Assembly: GCA_021771715.1 (NCBI GenBank)
Contig: JAETOO010000005.1
Location: 222,029-286,028 of the forward strand
DNA from: Oscillospiraceae bacterium
GTDB taxonomy: Bacteria; Bacillota; Clostridia; Lachnospirales; Lachnospiraceae
Reading direction: 5' to 3'
DNA: 64,000 nucleotides
Part shown: piece after piece, positions 48,113 to 56,488 of the stretch
Layout of the letters: each line of letters opens with the position of its first letter
Position numbering within the stretch: position 1 is the stretch's first letter
The notes under the pieces: generated by a model
What the model saw: the letters and a program-made list of their open reading frames with translations, nothing else
Database searches by the model: none
Told to the model about the DNA's origin: nothing
Program-made: the position numbers and the translations under genes

Positions 48113-49102
48113 TTACATCGTAAATTCAATCTGGATGCGTCCGTTGTGGGTGCGCGCTGTCAGCGATTTGTGGCGGGTGCTGTCGTAGACATTGTCAAGA
48201 TTGTTGAAGCCGTTGCGGGTCGTGCTGTTGATGTTGTAGTCGTTTTGGTTTCCGATGATCGTGGCGCCCACGAGGCCGTTGCAGGTCTGCAGGGTGATCT
48301 GGTCGCTGATCAGGTTGCGGCCGGTCACGGCGCCGTTCTGCGTGATCAGGGAGAGTTTCTCCGGGAAGCGGCTCTCCTTCACGCTGATGAGTCCGTTGCC
48401 CGCCGATGCCTCGAGCGATTTGCCGACCAGATTCTGCAGTTCGATCTTGGCGTTGCTCGTCTTGATCTGCAGCTCAGATACCTGGCTGTTCTCGATGTGG
48501 ATCTTGCCGTTGTTGCTAAAGACCTCTCCTTTGGCGAGATCAACGAGGCCGGCGATTTTGATGGAGCCGTTCGTCGTCTTCAGCCAGAGCGCGCCGGAGA
48601 AATTCATCGGCAGCTCGAGGACCAGGATGTTGAAATCGAGAAAGAGGTTCAGCCAGTTCAGGTGCAGCGGGCTGCTCTTCATCTGGTGCCGGAAGGAGAA
48701 CACGCCGTCCTTCTCCTCGAAGGTGACGAGATCCTGTCCCTCGCGCGGCTTGAAGTAGACGCGAACCGGGCCTTCCTCGACGGTGCGGACGCGGATCCGC
48801 AGGTTCTCGGTCTCGACCTTTACCGTGTGGATCAGCTCGGCGCTGGACTCATAACCCTGCTTCTGCTGCTCCTGGCTTTTCGCCTTTGCCGTGTACACGA
48901 CGATTCCGCCGTACTCGGCGCGGATTTTCTTTGCGACCTCCTCCGGCGATTCGAACCGCGCGAGAATTTCCTCCTCGGTGTACCCCTGATCCATCCCGTC
49001 ATAGATCAGCTCCTCATAAAAGTCCTCGATCTGGCTCAGATCCTCCGCAGGCAGATCAATCAGCTGGAATTTCAATTTCTTCAGATACTCTTCTTTTTTC
49101 AT
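48113..49102 (-). CDS. HAAS-domain / DUF4097 beta-helix protein
   Basis: A 329-residue protein. The N-terminal 80 residues ('MKKEEYLKKLKFQLIDLPAE', 'EEILARFESPEEVAKKIR') form a HAAS (DUF1700-like) helical domain. The rest is a DUF4097 repeat of short beta strands with Asn/Gly turns, such as 'LWLKTTNGSIKIAG' and 'LEASAGNGLISVKES'. No obvious membrane segment is present, which differs from many HAAS proteins. Such proteins pair with PadR regulators; here the ATG overlaps the PadR stop (ATGA type). Function unknown, probably envelope stress. Confidence 0.8.
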   Translation of the reverse strand: MKKEEYLKKLKFQLIDLPAEDLSQIEDFYEELIYDGMDQGYTEEEILARFESPEEVAKKIRAEYGGIVVYTAKAKSQEQQKQGYESSAELIHTVKVETENLRIRVRTVEEGPVRVYFKPREGQDLVTFEEKDGVFSFRHQMKSSPLHLNWLNLFLDFNILVLELPMNFSGALWLKTTNGSIKIAGLVDLAKGEVFSNNGKIHIENSQVSELQIKTSNAKIELQNLVGKSLEASAGNGLISVKESRFPEKLSLITQNGAVTGRNLISDQITLQTCNGLVGATIIGNQNDYNINSTTRNGFNNLDNVYDSTRHKSLTARTHNGRIQIEFTM

Positions 49103-49458
49103 AATCCACTCTCCTCCTCTGCCGGATCTGCAGGTATTTGCTGCGTCATCTGGTTCTGCTGCTCGATGAAATGGTACATCTGCCGCAGCTCCTCCCACTC
49201 GCCCAGGAACCGATCAATTTTCTCCTGCCCTTCCGGGGTCAGCTGATAGTATTTCCGCAGCCGTCCGTTGTACTCCTGCCGATAGGTTTTCAGGCTGCCG
49301 TTCTGCTCCAGCCTCTTCAGGATCGGGTACAGCGTCGACTCTGATATGTCGATGCAGTGCTCCATCTCGCGGATGATCATATATCCGTAGGAAGGCCCCT
49401 TTTTCAGTACAGCGAGCACGCACACCTCCAGGATTCCCTTTTTTCTCTGTGCATCCAT
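49099..49458 (-). CDS. PadR-family transcriptional regulator
   Basis: A 119-residue winged helix. 'KGPSYGYMIIREMEHCIDIS' and 'ESTLYPILKRLEQNGSLKTY' form the PadR DNA-binding part with 'GRLRKYYQLTPEGQEKI' as the wing. The ATG at 49458 follows CAGGAGGTAATTGG. It is coupled to the HAAS/DUF4097 gene and probably represses both from the palindrome overlapping the promoter. Confidence 0.9.
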   Translation of the reverse strand: MDAQRKKGILEVCVLAVLKKGPSYGYMIIREMEHCIDISESTLYPILKRLEQNGSLKTYRQEYNGRLRKYYQLTPEGQEKIDRFLGEWEELRQMYHFIEQQNQMTQQIPADPAEEESGL

Positions 49459-49508
49459 CCAATTACCTCCTGTCATGAACGAAACCGGTGACTTGGTTTG
49501 CTGTATAT

Positions 49509-49560
49509 ACTATGCATTGTATACTATATGTACTATACTATTCAATGCATAGTATGTCAA
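49509..49560 (-). promoter_or_regulatory. PadR promoter with overlapping inverted repeat
   Basis: Minus-strand TTGACA (49560-49555), 17-base spacer, TATAGT (49537-49532). ACTATGCATTG (49509-49519) and CAATGCATAGT (49543-49553) are a perfect 11-bp inverted repeat; one arm lies in the spacer and the other near the start point. PadR-family operators commonly contain ATGT/ATGCAT-type palindromes of this kind. Confidence 0.85.
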
Positions 49561-49616
49561 GCAATTTTTTGACCTGTTCAACATGTTTTCTCTACAAAAA
49601 ACGTTACGGTTCAGAC

Positions 49617-49675
49617 AGGATGCCAAGCAAACTTGCACGGTCTGTCTTCCCATTTTTTTGCATGGCTGAACTGCA
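49617..49675 (+). repeat. Interspersed repeat, copy 2
   Basis: Reads CAGGATGCCAAGCAAA, then CTTGCACGGTCTGTCTTCCC, ATTTTTTT, GCATGGCTGAACT. It matches 42093-42150 (minus strand) over about 58 bases with few differences. Confidence 0.75.
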
Positions 49676-49678
49676 ATC

Positions 49679-49728
49679 AAAAAAAGTGTGCGGCAAAGAA
49701 CTGGATTTACGCTTCTTTCGCCGCACAC
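49679..49728 (-). terminator. Terminator after the 79-residue protein gene
   Basis: Minus-strand GTGTGCGGCGAAAGAA, loop, TTCTTTGCCGCACAC, then seven T. It starts about 20 bases after the stop codon. Confidence 0.9.
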
Positions 49729-49748
49729 GGTCATTCCTGAATCCTTGT

Positions 49749-49988
49749 TTAATTTAAGTAATCGCCAACAGGGCTGGTATTGTACTGCTTGATAATTTTT
49801 ATGATAACCGAGCCGTCAGCCTGTTCTGTCTCCTCCACAATACGGTATTGCGTATGGTTTCGATCCAGAGTTTTTTTGTACTGTTCCACTTCCTCTCTGA
49901 CCTTCTTCACTGCGTAATCATGTCCCAGGTCTTCCTTGAGCATGAAATGCAGAGTCTGACAAATACACGCCGCTTTGATTCTCTTCAC
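49749..49988 (-). CDS. Hypothetical 79-residue protein
   Basis: GTG at 49988 follows AAGGAGGTGACAGAC, a strong site; the longer frame to 50045 runs through the upstream terminator and is rejected. The protein opens 'KRIKAACICQTLHFMLKED', is rich in Lys and Glu, and has a predicted helix followed by 'QADGSVIIKIIKQYN'. No membrane segment and no family recognised. It lies between two terminators, so it would be expressed only by read-through from the CarD-like gene or from an unseen promoter. Confidence 0.6.
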   Translation of the reverse strand: MKRIKAACICQTLHFMLKEDLGHDYAVKKVREEVEQYKKTLDRNHTQYRIVEETEQADGSVIIKIIKQYNTSPVGDYLN

Positions 49989-50012
49989 GTCTGTCACCTC
50001 CTTATTTTTAAT

Positions 50013-50059
50013 AAAAAACGTGTGACAATAACTGGTTTTACGCAATTACTGCCACACGT
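50013..50059 (-). terminator. Terminator after the CarD-like gene
   Basis: Minus-strand ACGTGTGGCAGTAA and TTATTGTCACACGT (G-U pairs at two positions), followed by TTTTTTAT. It lies between the CarD-like gene and the small 79-residue gene, directly before the latter's ribosome site. Confidence 0.85.
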
Positions 50060-50107
50060 TATATATATTTTACATCAAATTTTCTTAAAAAGTCAAGCAA
50101 AAATGAC

Positions 50108-50617
50108 TCACGATTTTTTGCTGTTGATGGAGTCGGCGATGAGCTGTTGAACTTCCTTCTTCTCCTTACAGAATACGTATCCAAGCTCTGCATACAGGTA
50201 ATTCTCTGCGAGAAGAAAGTAGCGGTCGTCGACTGCCGTTGATTTTTTGCCCTGCTGGGCGCGCTTTTTCTTGCGCAGATAAATCACTTTAATTATACTG
50301 ACCAGCTCCTCCGGCTTTCCGCTCTTGATCGCTTCCTTATATTTCTGCTCGCGGAACTTGTCATTCTCGATCCACGTCTCCTCGACCTCCGGGATTTTAT
50401 CAATGAGCTGCCACGCCTCGTCCACGGTCATCACTTTTCTTGTATTTGAGGACAGCGTGTCCGTCGGCATATAGATTACCTCTTTGGCATCCTCAATCGG
50501 CACTAAAAGATAATACAGCCTGTTTCGGTCTACTCCGCTCATATTCAAATGCAAAATATCCTTAACCACGCACACTCCGCTTCCAGGCTTCACAATGCAA
50601 TCGCCTATCTCGTACAT
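50108..50617 (-). CDS. CarD/CdnL-family transcription regulator
   Basis: A 169-residue protein. 'MYEIGDCIVKPGSGVCVVKD' is the N-terminal RNA polymerase-interacting domain shared with TRCF, and the helical C-terminal half includes 'LYLAENYLYAELGYVF'-like residues in 'FLLAENYLYAELGYVF'. Such proteins bind the polymerase beta lobe and stabilise the open complex. The ATG at 50617 follows GGGGGAGGTATCTTC. It has its own promoter and terminator. Confidence 0.85.
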   Translation of the reverse strand: MYEIGDCIVKPGSGVCVVKDILHLNMSGVDRNRLYYLLVPIEDAKEVIYMPTDTLSSNTRKVMTVDEAWQLIDKIPEVEETWIENDKFREQKYKEAIKSGKPEELVSIIKVIYLRKKKRAQQGKKSTAVDDRYFLLAENYLYAELGYVFCKEKKEVQQLIADSINSKKS

Positions 50618-50650
50618 GAAGATACCTCCCCCATTCTTATGATTAAGGAT

Positions 50651-50680
50651 ATTTTAACATTTTTTCCGGTCAATTTTCAA
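50651..50680 (-). promoter_or_regulatory. Promoter of the CarD-like gene
   Basis: Minus-strand TTGAAA (50680-50675), 18-base spacer, TAAAAT (50656-50651). Confidence 0.65.
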
Positions 50681-50767
50681 AGGACAGATTGAACAATCTT
50701 TGTGCGCGTCTGTATTATGCAATTTCATCATAATTCGGGCAAAGCACAAAGCGCATATCCGTTTGAC

Positions 50768-52600
50768 TCATGCTGCGTCCGGGCCGGGGGCAGTCAGGAT
50801 GCGCATAAACTCCTCGCCGGTGATGGTCTCCTTTTCGTACAGATATTTGGCGAGCTCGTGCAGCTTGGGCAGGTTGTCGGAGAGCAGGCGGGTCGCCTTC
50901 TCGTACTGCTGCTTGACGAGCGCGACGACCATGTCGTCGATGTCCGCCGCGGTCTCCTGTGCGCAGGCCAGGGAGGTGTCGCCGCCCATGTACTGGCCGG
51001 TGACGGTCTCGAGCGCGACCATGCCGAACTGGTCGCTCATGCCGTAGCGCGTGATCATGCCGCGGGCCAGGCGGGTCGCCTGCTCGATGTCGTTGGATGC
51101 GCCGGTCGTGATCGAGTGGAAGATCAGCTCCTCCGCGACGCGGCCGCCCGTGAAGGTCGCAATCTTGTTCTCGAGCTCCTCCTTGCTCAGAAGGTTCCGC
51201 TCCTGTTCGTCCACCTGCATGGTGTAGCCGAGTGCGCCGGAGGTGCGCGGGATGATCGTGATCTTGGTGACCGGCGCCGAGTGCGACTGCAGCGCTGCGA
51301 CGAGCGCGTGGCCGATCTCATGGTAGGACACAATCAGGCGCTCCTTGTCCGACAGGACTTTGTTCTTCTTCTGGTAGCCGGCGATGACGACCTCGATGCT
51401 CTCCTCCAGATCGGCCTGCGTCACATATTTTCTGCCGTCGCGGACGGCGCGCAGTGCCGCCTCATTTACCATATTTGCGAGCTCCGCACCGGAGGCGCCG
51501 GAGGCCGCGCGCGCGATCGCGTTGAAATCGACGCTGTCACTGAGACGGATGTTTTTCGCGTGAACCTTCAGGATCGCCTCGCGGCCCTGCAGATCCGGGA
51601 GCTCGACCGGGATTCGCCGGTCGAAGCGGCCGGGGCGCAGCAGCGCGGGGTCGAGGGACTCCGGACGGTTCGTCGCGGCCAGGATCACGACGCCCTTCGA
51701 GCCGTCGAAGCCGTCCATCTCGGTCAACAGCTGGTTCAGCGTCTGCTCGCGCTCGTCGTTGCCCGTCATGCCCTGTGTGTCACGCTTTTTGCCGATCGTG
51801 TCGATCTCGTCGATAAAGACGATACACGGCGCTTTCTCATTTGCCTGCTTGAACAGGTCGCGCACCTTTGCCGCGCCCATGCCGACGAACATCTCGACGA
51901 ACTCTGAGCCGGAGATCGAGAAGAACGGAACCCCCGCCTCCCCTGCGACGGCCTTGGCGAGCAGCGTCTTTCCGGTGCCGGGAGGGCCTACGAGCAGCGC
52001 GCCCTTTGGCATCTTGGCGCCGATCTCCTGATATTTCTGCGGGCTGTGCAGGAAATCGACGATCTCCTGCAGCGCCTCCTTCGCCTCGTCCTCGCCGGCG
52101 ACATCCTGAAACTTGATGCCGGTCTCGCTCGCGACGTAGACCTTGGCGTTGCTCTTGCCGAAGGACATCGCGTTGCCCATCCCGGCTCCGCCCATCTTTT
52201 TCATCAGCGACCGCGAGAGCAGCTGTCCGATGGCGATAAAGATCACGAGCGGGAACACAAAGGAGATCAGCATGGAGACAATCGGATTGAGCTCTTTTTG
52301 CTTGACCTGGCCGAACTCACACTGAGCCGCCTGCAGGCGGTCTACGAGATTCAGATCCAGGAAGGCCGTTGTGCTGTAGAACTGGTCTTCCTTATCCTCA
52401 AAATAGATATCGTCGCCGGAGAGCTCGACCCGTGCGACTTTTTTGTCGCTGAGCATCGTCAGGAAGGTTCCGTAGTCGACCTCCTGCACCTTCTGCTCGA
52501 CCAGGTTCGGAAACAGAAACATGTTCAGAAGCACCATCACCGCAAGCACAATCAGGTAGTACACGAACAGCGGCTTTTTGGGCTTTTCCACTTTTTTCAT
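50768..52600 (-). CDS. ftsH: ATP-dependent zinc metalloprotease FtsH
   Basis: Membrane-bound AAA+ protease that degrades misfolded membrane proteins and some regulators. The 610-residue protein has two membrane segments (about 12-30 and 108-128), Walker A '[19 protein letters not shown]', Walker B '[14 protein letters not shown]', the second region of homology '[20 protein letters not shown]' and the zinc motif '[16 protein letters not shown]', with Glu as catalytic base. The start at 52600 follows AAGGGAAAGGTG. The C-terminus is short. A possible promoter lies 94 bases upstream. Whether it is the only FtsH is unknown. Confidence 0.95.
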   Translation of the reverse strand: MKKVEKPKKPLFVYYLIVLAVMVLLNMFLFPNLVEQKVQEVDYGTFLTMLSDKKVARVELSGDDIYFEDKEDQFYSTTAFLDLNLVDRLQAAQCEFGQVKQKELNPIVSMLISFVFPLVIFIAIGQLLSRSLMKKMGGAGMGNAMSFGKSNAKVYVASETGIKFQDVAGEDEAKEALQEIVDFLHSPQKYQEIGAKMPKGALLVGPPGTGKTLLAKAVAGEAGVPFFSISGSEFVEMFVGMGAAKVRDLFKQANEKAPCIVFIDEIDTIGKKRDTQGMTGNDEREQTLNQLLTEMDGFDGSKGVVILAATNRPESLDPALLRPGRFDRRIPVELPDLQGREAILKVHAKNIRLSDSVDFNAIARAASGASGAELANMVNEAALRAVRDGRKYVTQADLEESIEVVIAGYQKKNKVLSDKERLIVSYHEIGHALVAALQSHSAPVTKITIIPRTSGALGYTMQVDEQERNLLSKEELENKIATFTGGRVAEELIFHSITTGASNDIEQATRLARGMITRYGMSDQFGMVALETVTGQYMGGDTSLACAQETAADIDDMVVALVKQQYEKATRLLSDNLPKLHELAKYLYEKETITGEEFMRILTAPGPDAA

Positions 52601-52693
52601 AACATCACCTTTCCCTTTCTAAAAAAGAAATCCGGACGATCCGCTCTCGCGTTCGGAATCGCCCGGGCTCAGGTTTTTCCTGTAACTGCTATT

Positions 52694-52721
52694 ATTGTAC
52701 CGCAGAGGCCGGCAGATTCAA
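52694..52721 (-). promoter_or_regulatory. ftsH promoter
   Basis: Minus-strand TTGAAT (52721-52716), 16-base spacer, TACAAT (52699-52694). Confidence 0.7.
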
Positions 52722-52757
52722 GGAAAAATTGTGAGAAAATTCTAAAATTTTTAGAAA

Positions 52758-52777
52758 GTGAGAAGCGATTCGCTTCT
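52758..52777 (-). terminator. Possible terminator after the flavoprotein gene
   Basis: AGAAGCGATTCGCTTCT (52761-52777) is a short palindrome starting at the stop codon, followed on the minus strand by CACTTTCTAAAAATTTT. Weak. Confidence 0.4.
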
Positions 52778-54267
52778 TACGTTGCGGCAGTCTGGGAGGC
52801 TTCCGCTTGTCCGGCCGCATGTACGCCGGCCACATAGCCGCTCGCCCACGCCCACTGCAGGTTGTAGCCGCCGCAGGGGCCGTCGACGTCCAGGAGCTCT
52901 CCTGCGAGGAACAGTCCGGGAAATCTGCGGCATTCGAGTGTCTCGGGGCAGAGCTCGCCGAGGGCGACGCCGCCTGCGCAGACCTGTGCCACGTCGAAGG
53001 ATTTGGTTCCTTTTATTTTCAGTTCGAAGGCGCGGCAGGTCTGCAGCAAACGCCGGAGATCGGGTTCGGTGAGCGCGGCGCAGCCTGTCTTTTGGGAGAT
53101 GCCGGAGCGGTCGAGGACCACCGGGATCAGCTTCTCCGGCAGGACTCCGCGCAGCAGGACCGGTACCTTTTCCTTGGTGAGCGCGGCAGCGCGATGGAAC
53201 AGGAATGACAGCAGCTCATCCGTCTGGTGGGACGGAAAGAAATCAAGCCTCACGCGGAAGGATACGTCCGGCCCGGCAGCTGCCACAAAGCGCGACAGCT
53301 GGAAGACGGCGATCCCGGAGATGCCGTATTTTGTCCACTGCAGCTCACCGGTCTCCTCTCCTATTTTCTGCCACTGTTCCCGGGAAGCTGGCTGCTTCGT
53401 GGCTTCCGGCAAACGTGTGCTCGGTCGTTCTGCAGCGCGGGCAGGCTGTTCTGACAAACGTGCGCTTGGTCGTTCTGCGGCGCGGGCGGGCTGTTCCTGC
53501 AAACGCGTGCCCGATTGTTTCGCGGCGCGGGCGGGATCCTGCAAACGCGTGCCCGATTGTTTCGCGGCGCGGGCAGACTGTTCCTGCAAATGTGCGCCTG
53601 GTTGTTTTTGGCAGGACTGGTACAGTGCGATCTTCGCCTGGCACCGGACTCCGGCGAGGGTCGGCAGATAAGCGCCCTCGCAGAGGAGCGGAACGAGCGC
53701 GGGGGTGACAGGTCGGAGCTTCAGTCCCAGCGCGTTCGCCAGAGTATACCCGCTCCCGTCGGAGCCGGTTGACGGCGCACATTTCGAGCCGCAGCAGAGG
53801 ATCAGGGCGTCCGCCTCGTAGGTCCAGGTTGCGGTCCTCACCTGCCATCTGCCGTCCACCCTGTGAATTTCCTCGATGCGCTCCGAGAGCTTGAGCCGCA
53901 CGCCGAGCCGCCGCAGCTCCGCGAGCAGTACCTCGAGCACCGAGGAGGCCTGATTGGTGTAGGGGTAGACGTATCCGTTTTTCTCTACGGTCAGCAGTCC
54001 GAGCTCCGTGAAAAAGTCCCTGGTTTGATTGGCGTCCAGCCGGCTGATGACGGTTTCCACGAAGGAAGGGTCCGGGCTGTGGTAGGTGGATGCGAGCTGT
54101 GGGTTCATATTGGTCAGGTTGCAGCGGCCGTTTCCGGTCACAAGCAGTTTTTTCCCGGGGCGCTCCATCGCCTCAAGGACGGTGACAGCCGCACCGGCGC
54201 GCGCTGCCGCGATGGCGGCCATCAGCCCGGACGCACCGGCTCCGGCTACGAGGATTTTTTTTCCCAT
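52777..54267 (-). CDS. HI0933/YhiN-type NAD(P)/FAD-dependent oxidoreductase with internal repeat
   Basis: A 496-residue flavoprotein. 'MGKKILVAGAGASGLMAAIA' is the dinucleotide-binding motif, 'PGKKLLVTGNGRCNLTNMNP' the family signature, 'ALILCCGSKCAPSTGSDGSG' the second FAD motif, and 'GLFLAGELLDVDGPCGGYNL' the C-terminal FAD contact. The family's reaction is not established. Residues about 222-290 hold a repeat insertion of units such as 'EQPARAAERPSARLS', found in none of the usual homologues. The ATG at 54267 follows AAGGAGATAGAAC. Confidence 0.85.
   Translation of the reverse strand: MGKKILVAGAGASGLMAAIAAARAGAAVTVLEAMERPGKKLLVTGNGRCNLTNMNPQLASTYHSPDPSFVETVISRLDANQTRDFFTELGLLTVEKNGYVYPYTNQASSVLEVLLAELRRLGVRLKLSERIEEIHRVDGRWQVRTATWTYEADALILCCGSKCAPSTGSDGSGYTLANALGLKLRPVTPALVPLLCEGAYLPTLAGVRCQAKIALYQSCQKQPGAHLQEQSARAAKQSGTRLQDPARAAKQSGTRLQEQPARAAERPSARLSEQPARAAERPSTRLPEATKQPASREQWQKIGEETGELQWTKYGISGIAVFQLSRFVAAAGPDVSFRVRLDFFPSHQTDELLSFLFHRAAALTKEKVPVLLRGVLPEKLIPVVLDRSGISQKTGCAALTEPDLRRLLQTCRAFELKIKGTKSFDVAQVCAGGVALGELCPETLECRRFPGLFLAGELLDVDGPCGGYNLQWAWASGYVAGVHAAGQAEASQTAAT
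53395..53605 (-). repeat. 45-48-bp in-frame repeat inside the flavoprotein gene
   Basis: Five or so copies encode 'ARAAxxxxxRLxEQP'-type 15-16-residue units, rich in Ala, Arg, Gln and Pro. Both flanks align with the normal flavoprotein family. Confidence 0.85.
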
Positions 54268-54297
54268 GTTCTATCTCCTTGGACAATCGGATTCCGA

Positions 54298-55050
54298 TCA
54301 GTGCTCCTTTACGGCTCTTGTCGCGATAAAGGATGGGATGTGGTATTCGTGGAGCCTGCCCTCACCGTTCGTGTCCTCATAAATGTGGGTCAGACGGAAG
54401 CCGGCCTCGAGCTGGCCGCCGATCTGCTCCTCCAGCGTGTGCGAGAACTGGACCCCGTCGTCCATCTCCATGAGCTCCTGATAGAGAGCCGGATCCTTCA
54501 GCGGGTTGAACGGGAGACGGTATTTCAGGGTTGTTTCGCTCTCGTCAAAGATAAAATTGATGCCGTTGTCGAGGCCGCAGAGCAGAACGCCGCCCTTCTT
54601 GAGAACGCGGTAGCACTCGCGGAAGATGGGCTTTACCTCCTCGACGTAGCAGTTCGAGACGGGATGAAAGATCAGATCGAACGTCTCATCCGCAAAGGGG
54701 AGGGGCTTCGTCATGTCTTCCTGGAGGACGGTGACGGAATAGCCCTCCTGCCGTGCAAAGGTCCGTTCGCTCTCGCACTGGTGCGAGGAATAGTCCAGAA
54801 CGGTGCAGTCTGCGCCGAGCGCGGAAAAAATCGGGATCTGCTGTGCGCCTCCGCTCGCGAGTCCCAGCAGCCGGCAGCCCGCAAAATCCGGGAACCATGC
54901 GTGCGGCACGGGCTTTGTGGGCGTCAGATAGACCTCCCACTCTCCCGCCTTTGCGCGCTCGTACGTCTCGTGGGAAATCGGCCTGCCCCACTCCCAGCCA
55001 TTCTCACACCAGGAGTCGATCACGTTTGCGTTTATTTTCTGATAATCCAT
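54298..55050 (-). CDS. Class I SAM-dependent methyltransferase
   Basis: A 250-residue protein. 'AGCRLLGLASGGAQQIPIFS' is a variant of SAM motif I, 'ADCTVLDYSSHQCE' the acidic motif II, 'FADETFDLIFHPVSNCYVEE' motif III/IV and 'RECYRVLKKGGVLL' the usual post-motif. The substrate is unknown. The ATG at 55050 follows GAGGAGGAATTTT. It is 30 bases upstream of the flavoprotein gene on the same strand. Confidence 0.85.
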   Translation of the reverse strand: MDYQKINANVIDSWCENGWEWGRPISHETYERAKAGEWEVYLTPTKPVPHAWFPDFAGCRLLGLASGGAQQIPIFSALGADCTVLDYSSHQCESERTFARQEGYSVTVLQEDMTKPLPFADETFDLIFHPVSNCYVEEVKPIFRECYRVLKKGGVLLCGLDNGINFIFDESETTLKYRLPFNPLKDPALYQELMEMDDGVQFSHTLEEQIGGQLEAGFRLTHIYEDTNGEGRLHEYHIPSFIATRAVKEH

Positions 55051-55061
55051 AAAATTCCTCC

Positions 55062-56348
55062 TCAGATCTTCTGCGGCAGCTTTACATGTCCTCTCTCATA
55101 CAATTTTTGCAGGGACATCAGGATGCCGAGTTTTGCGTGCGGCCAGGTCAGGCCGCCCTGAAAGTAGACGGCGTACGGCGGCTGCACCGGTCCGTCAGCG
55201 CTCAGCTCGATCGACGAGCCCTGCACAAAAGCGCCCGCGGCCATGATGACGTCGCTGTCATAGCCGGGCATCGCCCACGGCTCCGGGGTCACGTAACTGT
55301 CGACGGGAGCGGCGGCCTGGATTCCCTCGCAGAACGAGATCATGCCGTCGGCGAAGCCGAACTCAACCGCCTGTATGATGTCATGGCGCTCCTCGGTTCC
55401 GTTCGGCACGACGTGGAAGCCGAGGCGCTCATAGATATTCGCTGCGAAGATCGCACCCTTTAAGGCCGCCGCGGTGACGGTGGGCGCGAGGAAAAAGCCC
55501 TGGTAGAAGGACTGCATGACGCCGAGAGAGGCGCCCACCTCTTTTCCGAGTCCGGGCGAGGTGAGACGGTACGCCGCGCGCTCCACACATTCCTTTGTGC
55601 CGGCGATGTACCCGCCGATCGGGGCGAGGCCGCCGCCCGGGTTCTTGATCAGGGAGCCCACGATCATATCTGCGCCGACATCGCTTGGCTCGAGCCGCTC
55701 GACAAATTCGCCGTAGCAGTTGTCCACCATCACGAGGATGTCGGGGCGGAGCTGTTTCACGAAGGCGATGGCCTCCCCGATCTGTGCGACGGACAACGTC
55801 GGGCGCGTCTGATATCCCTTTGAGCGCTGGATCTCGATCAGCCGTGTCTGAGGTTTCAGAGCTTTCGCGATGCCGTCGAAGTCGAAACTGCCGTCCGGGC
55901 GCAGATCAACCTGAGCGTAGGTCACGCCGTATTCCGCGAGGGAGCCGCAGGAGGGCCGGATGCCGATGACCTCCTCGAGCGTGTCGTACGGCTTGCCGGA
56001 GATCGAGAGCAATTCATCGCCGGGCCGCAGGTTGCCGGAGAGCGCGACTGCGAGCGCATGCGTGCCGCAGGTGATCTGCGGACGGACCAGCGCGGCCTCG
56101 GTGTGGAAGGCGGCGGCGTAGACCTCCTCGAGCGTGTCTCTTCCGATATCATTGTAACCGTAGCCGCTCGAGGTATTGAAGCATTCCGCGCTCACCCGCG
56201 ATTGCTGCATCGCGCGGATGACCTTGAGCTGATTGTACTCTGCAGTTTCGTCGATGCCATCAAAACGCGGTTTCAGATCCGCGAGAATGGATTCGCCGTA
56301 CGCATAGACCTCTTTGCTGATTCCAAGTGATTCGTACATCTGTTCCAT
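55062..56348 (-). CDS. Methionine gamma-lyase-like PLP protein (aluminium-resistance/YnbB type)
   Basis: A 428-residue fold-type I PLP enzyme. 'FNTSSGYGYNDIGRDTLEEV', 'QITCGTHALAVALSGNLRPG', 'VMVDNCYGEFVERLEPSDVG' (Asp for the PLP ring nitrogen) and 'GSLIKNPGGGLAPIGGYIAG' with the Schiff-base Lys match the YnbB/aluminium-resistance family. True activity is uncertain. It lies downstream of miaA, a placement common in Firmicutes (ynbB near hfq/glnRA and miaA). The ATG at 56348 follows GAGGGAAAAGATA. Confidence 0.88.
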   Translation of the reverse strand: MEQMYESLGISKEVYAYGESILADLKPRFDGIDETAEYNQLKVIRAMQQSRVSAECFNTSSGYGYNDIGRDTLEEVYAAAFHTEAALVRPQITCGTHALAVALSGNLRPGDELLSISGKPYDTLEEVIGIRPSCGSLAEYGVTYAQVDLRPDGSFDFDGIAKALKPQTRLIEIQRSKGYQTRPTLSVAQIGEAIAFVKQLRPDILVMVDNCYGEFVERLEPSDVGADMIVGSLIKNPGGGLAPIGGYIAGTKECVERAAYRLTSPGLGKEVGASLGVMQSFYQGFFLAPTVTAAALKGAIFAANIYERLGFHVVPNGTEERHDIIQAVEFGFADGMISFCEGIQAAAPVDSYVTPEPWAMPGYDSDVIMAAGAFVQGSSIELSADGPVQPPYAVYFQGGLTWPHAKLGILMSLQKLYERGHVKLPQKI

Positions 56349-56488
56349 TATCTTTTCCCTCTGTTATTCCGCAGTCTGGTGCGGAGTCTTTCTCTTTGTA
56401 TTGTTTATTTATCTGATGAAATGCTGTCTATCCCGGAAATGCGCTTCTCATAATAGAGTATTTGCAGTGCTTGAGTTTATACATTTCT

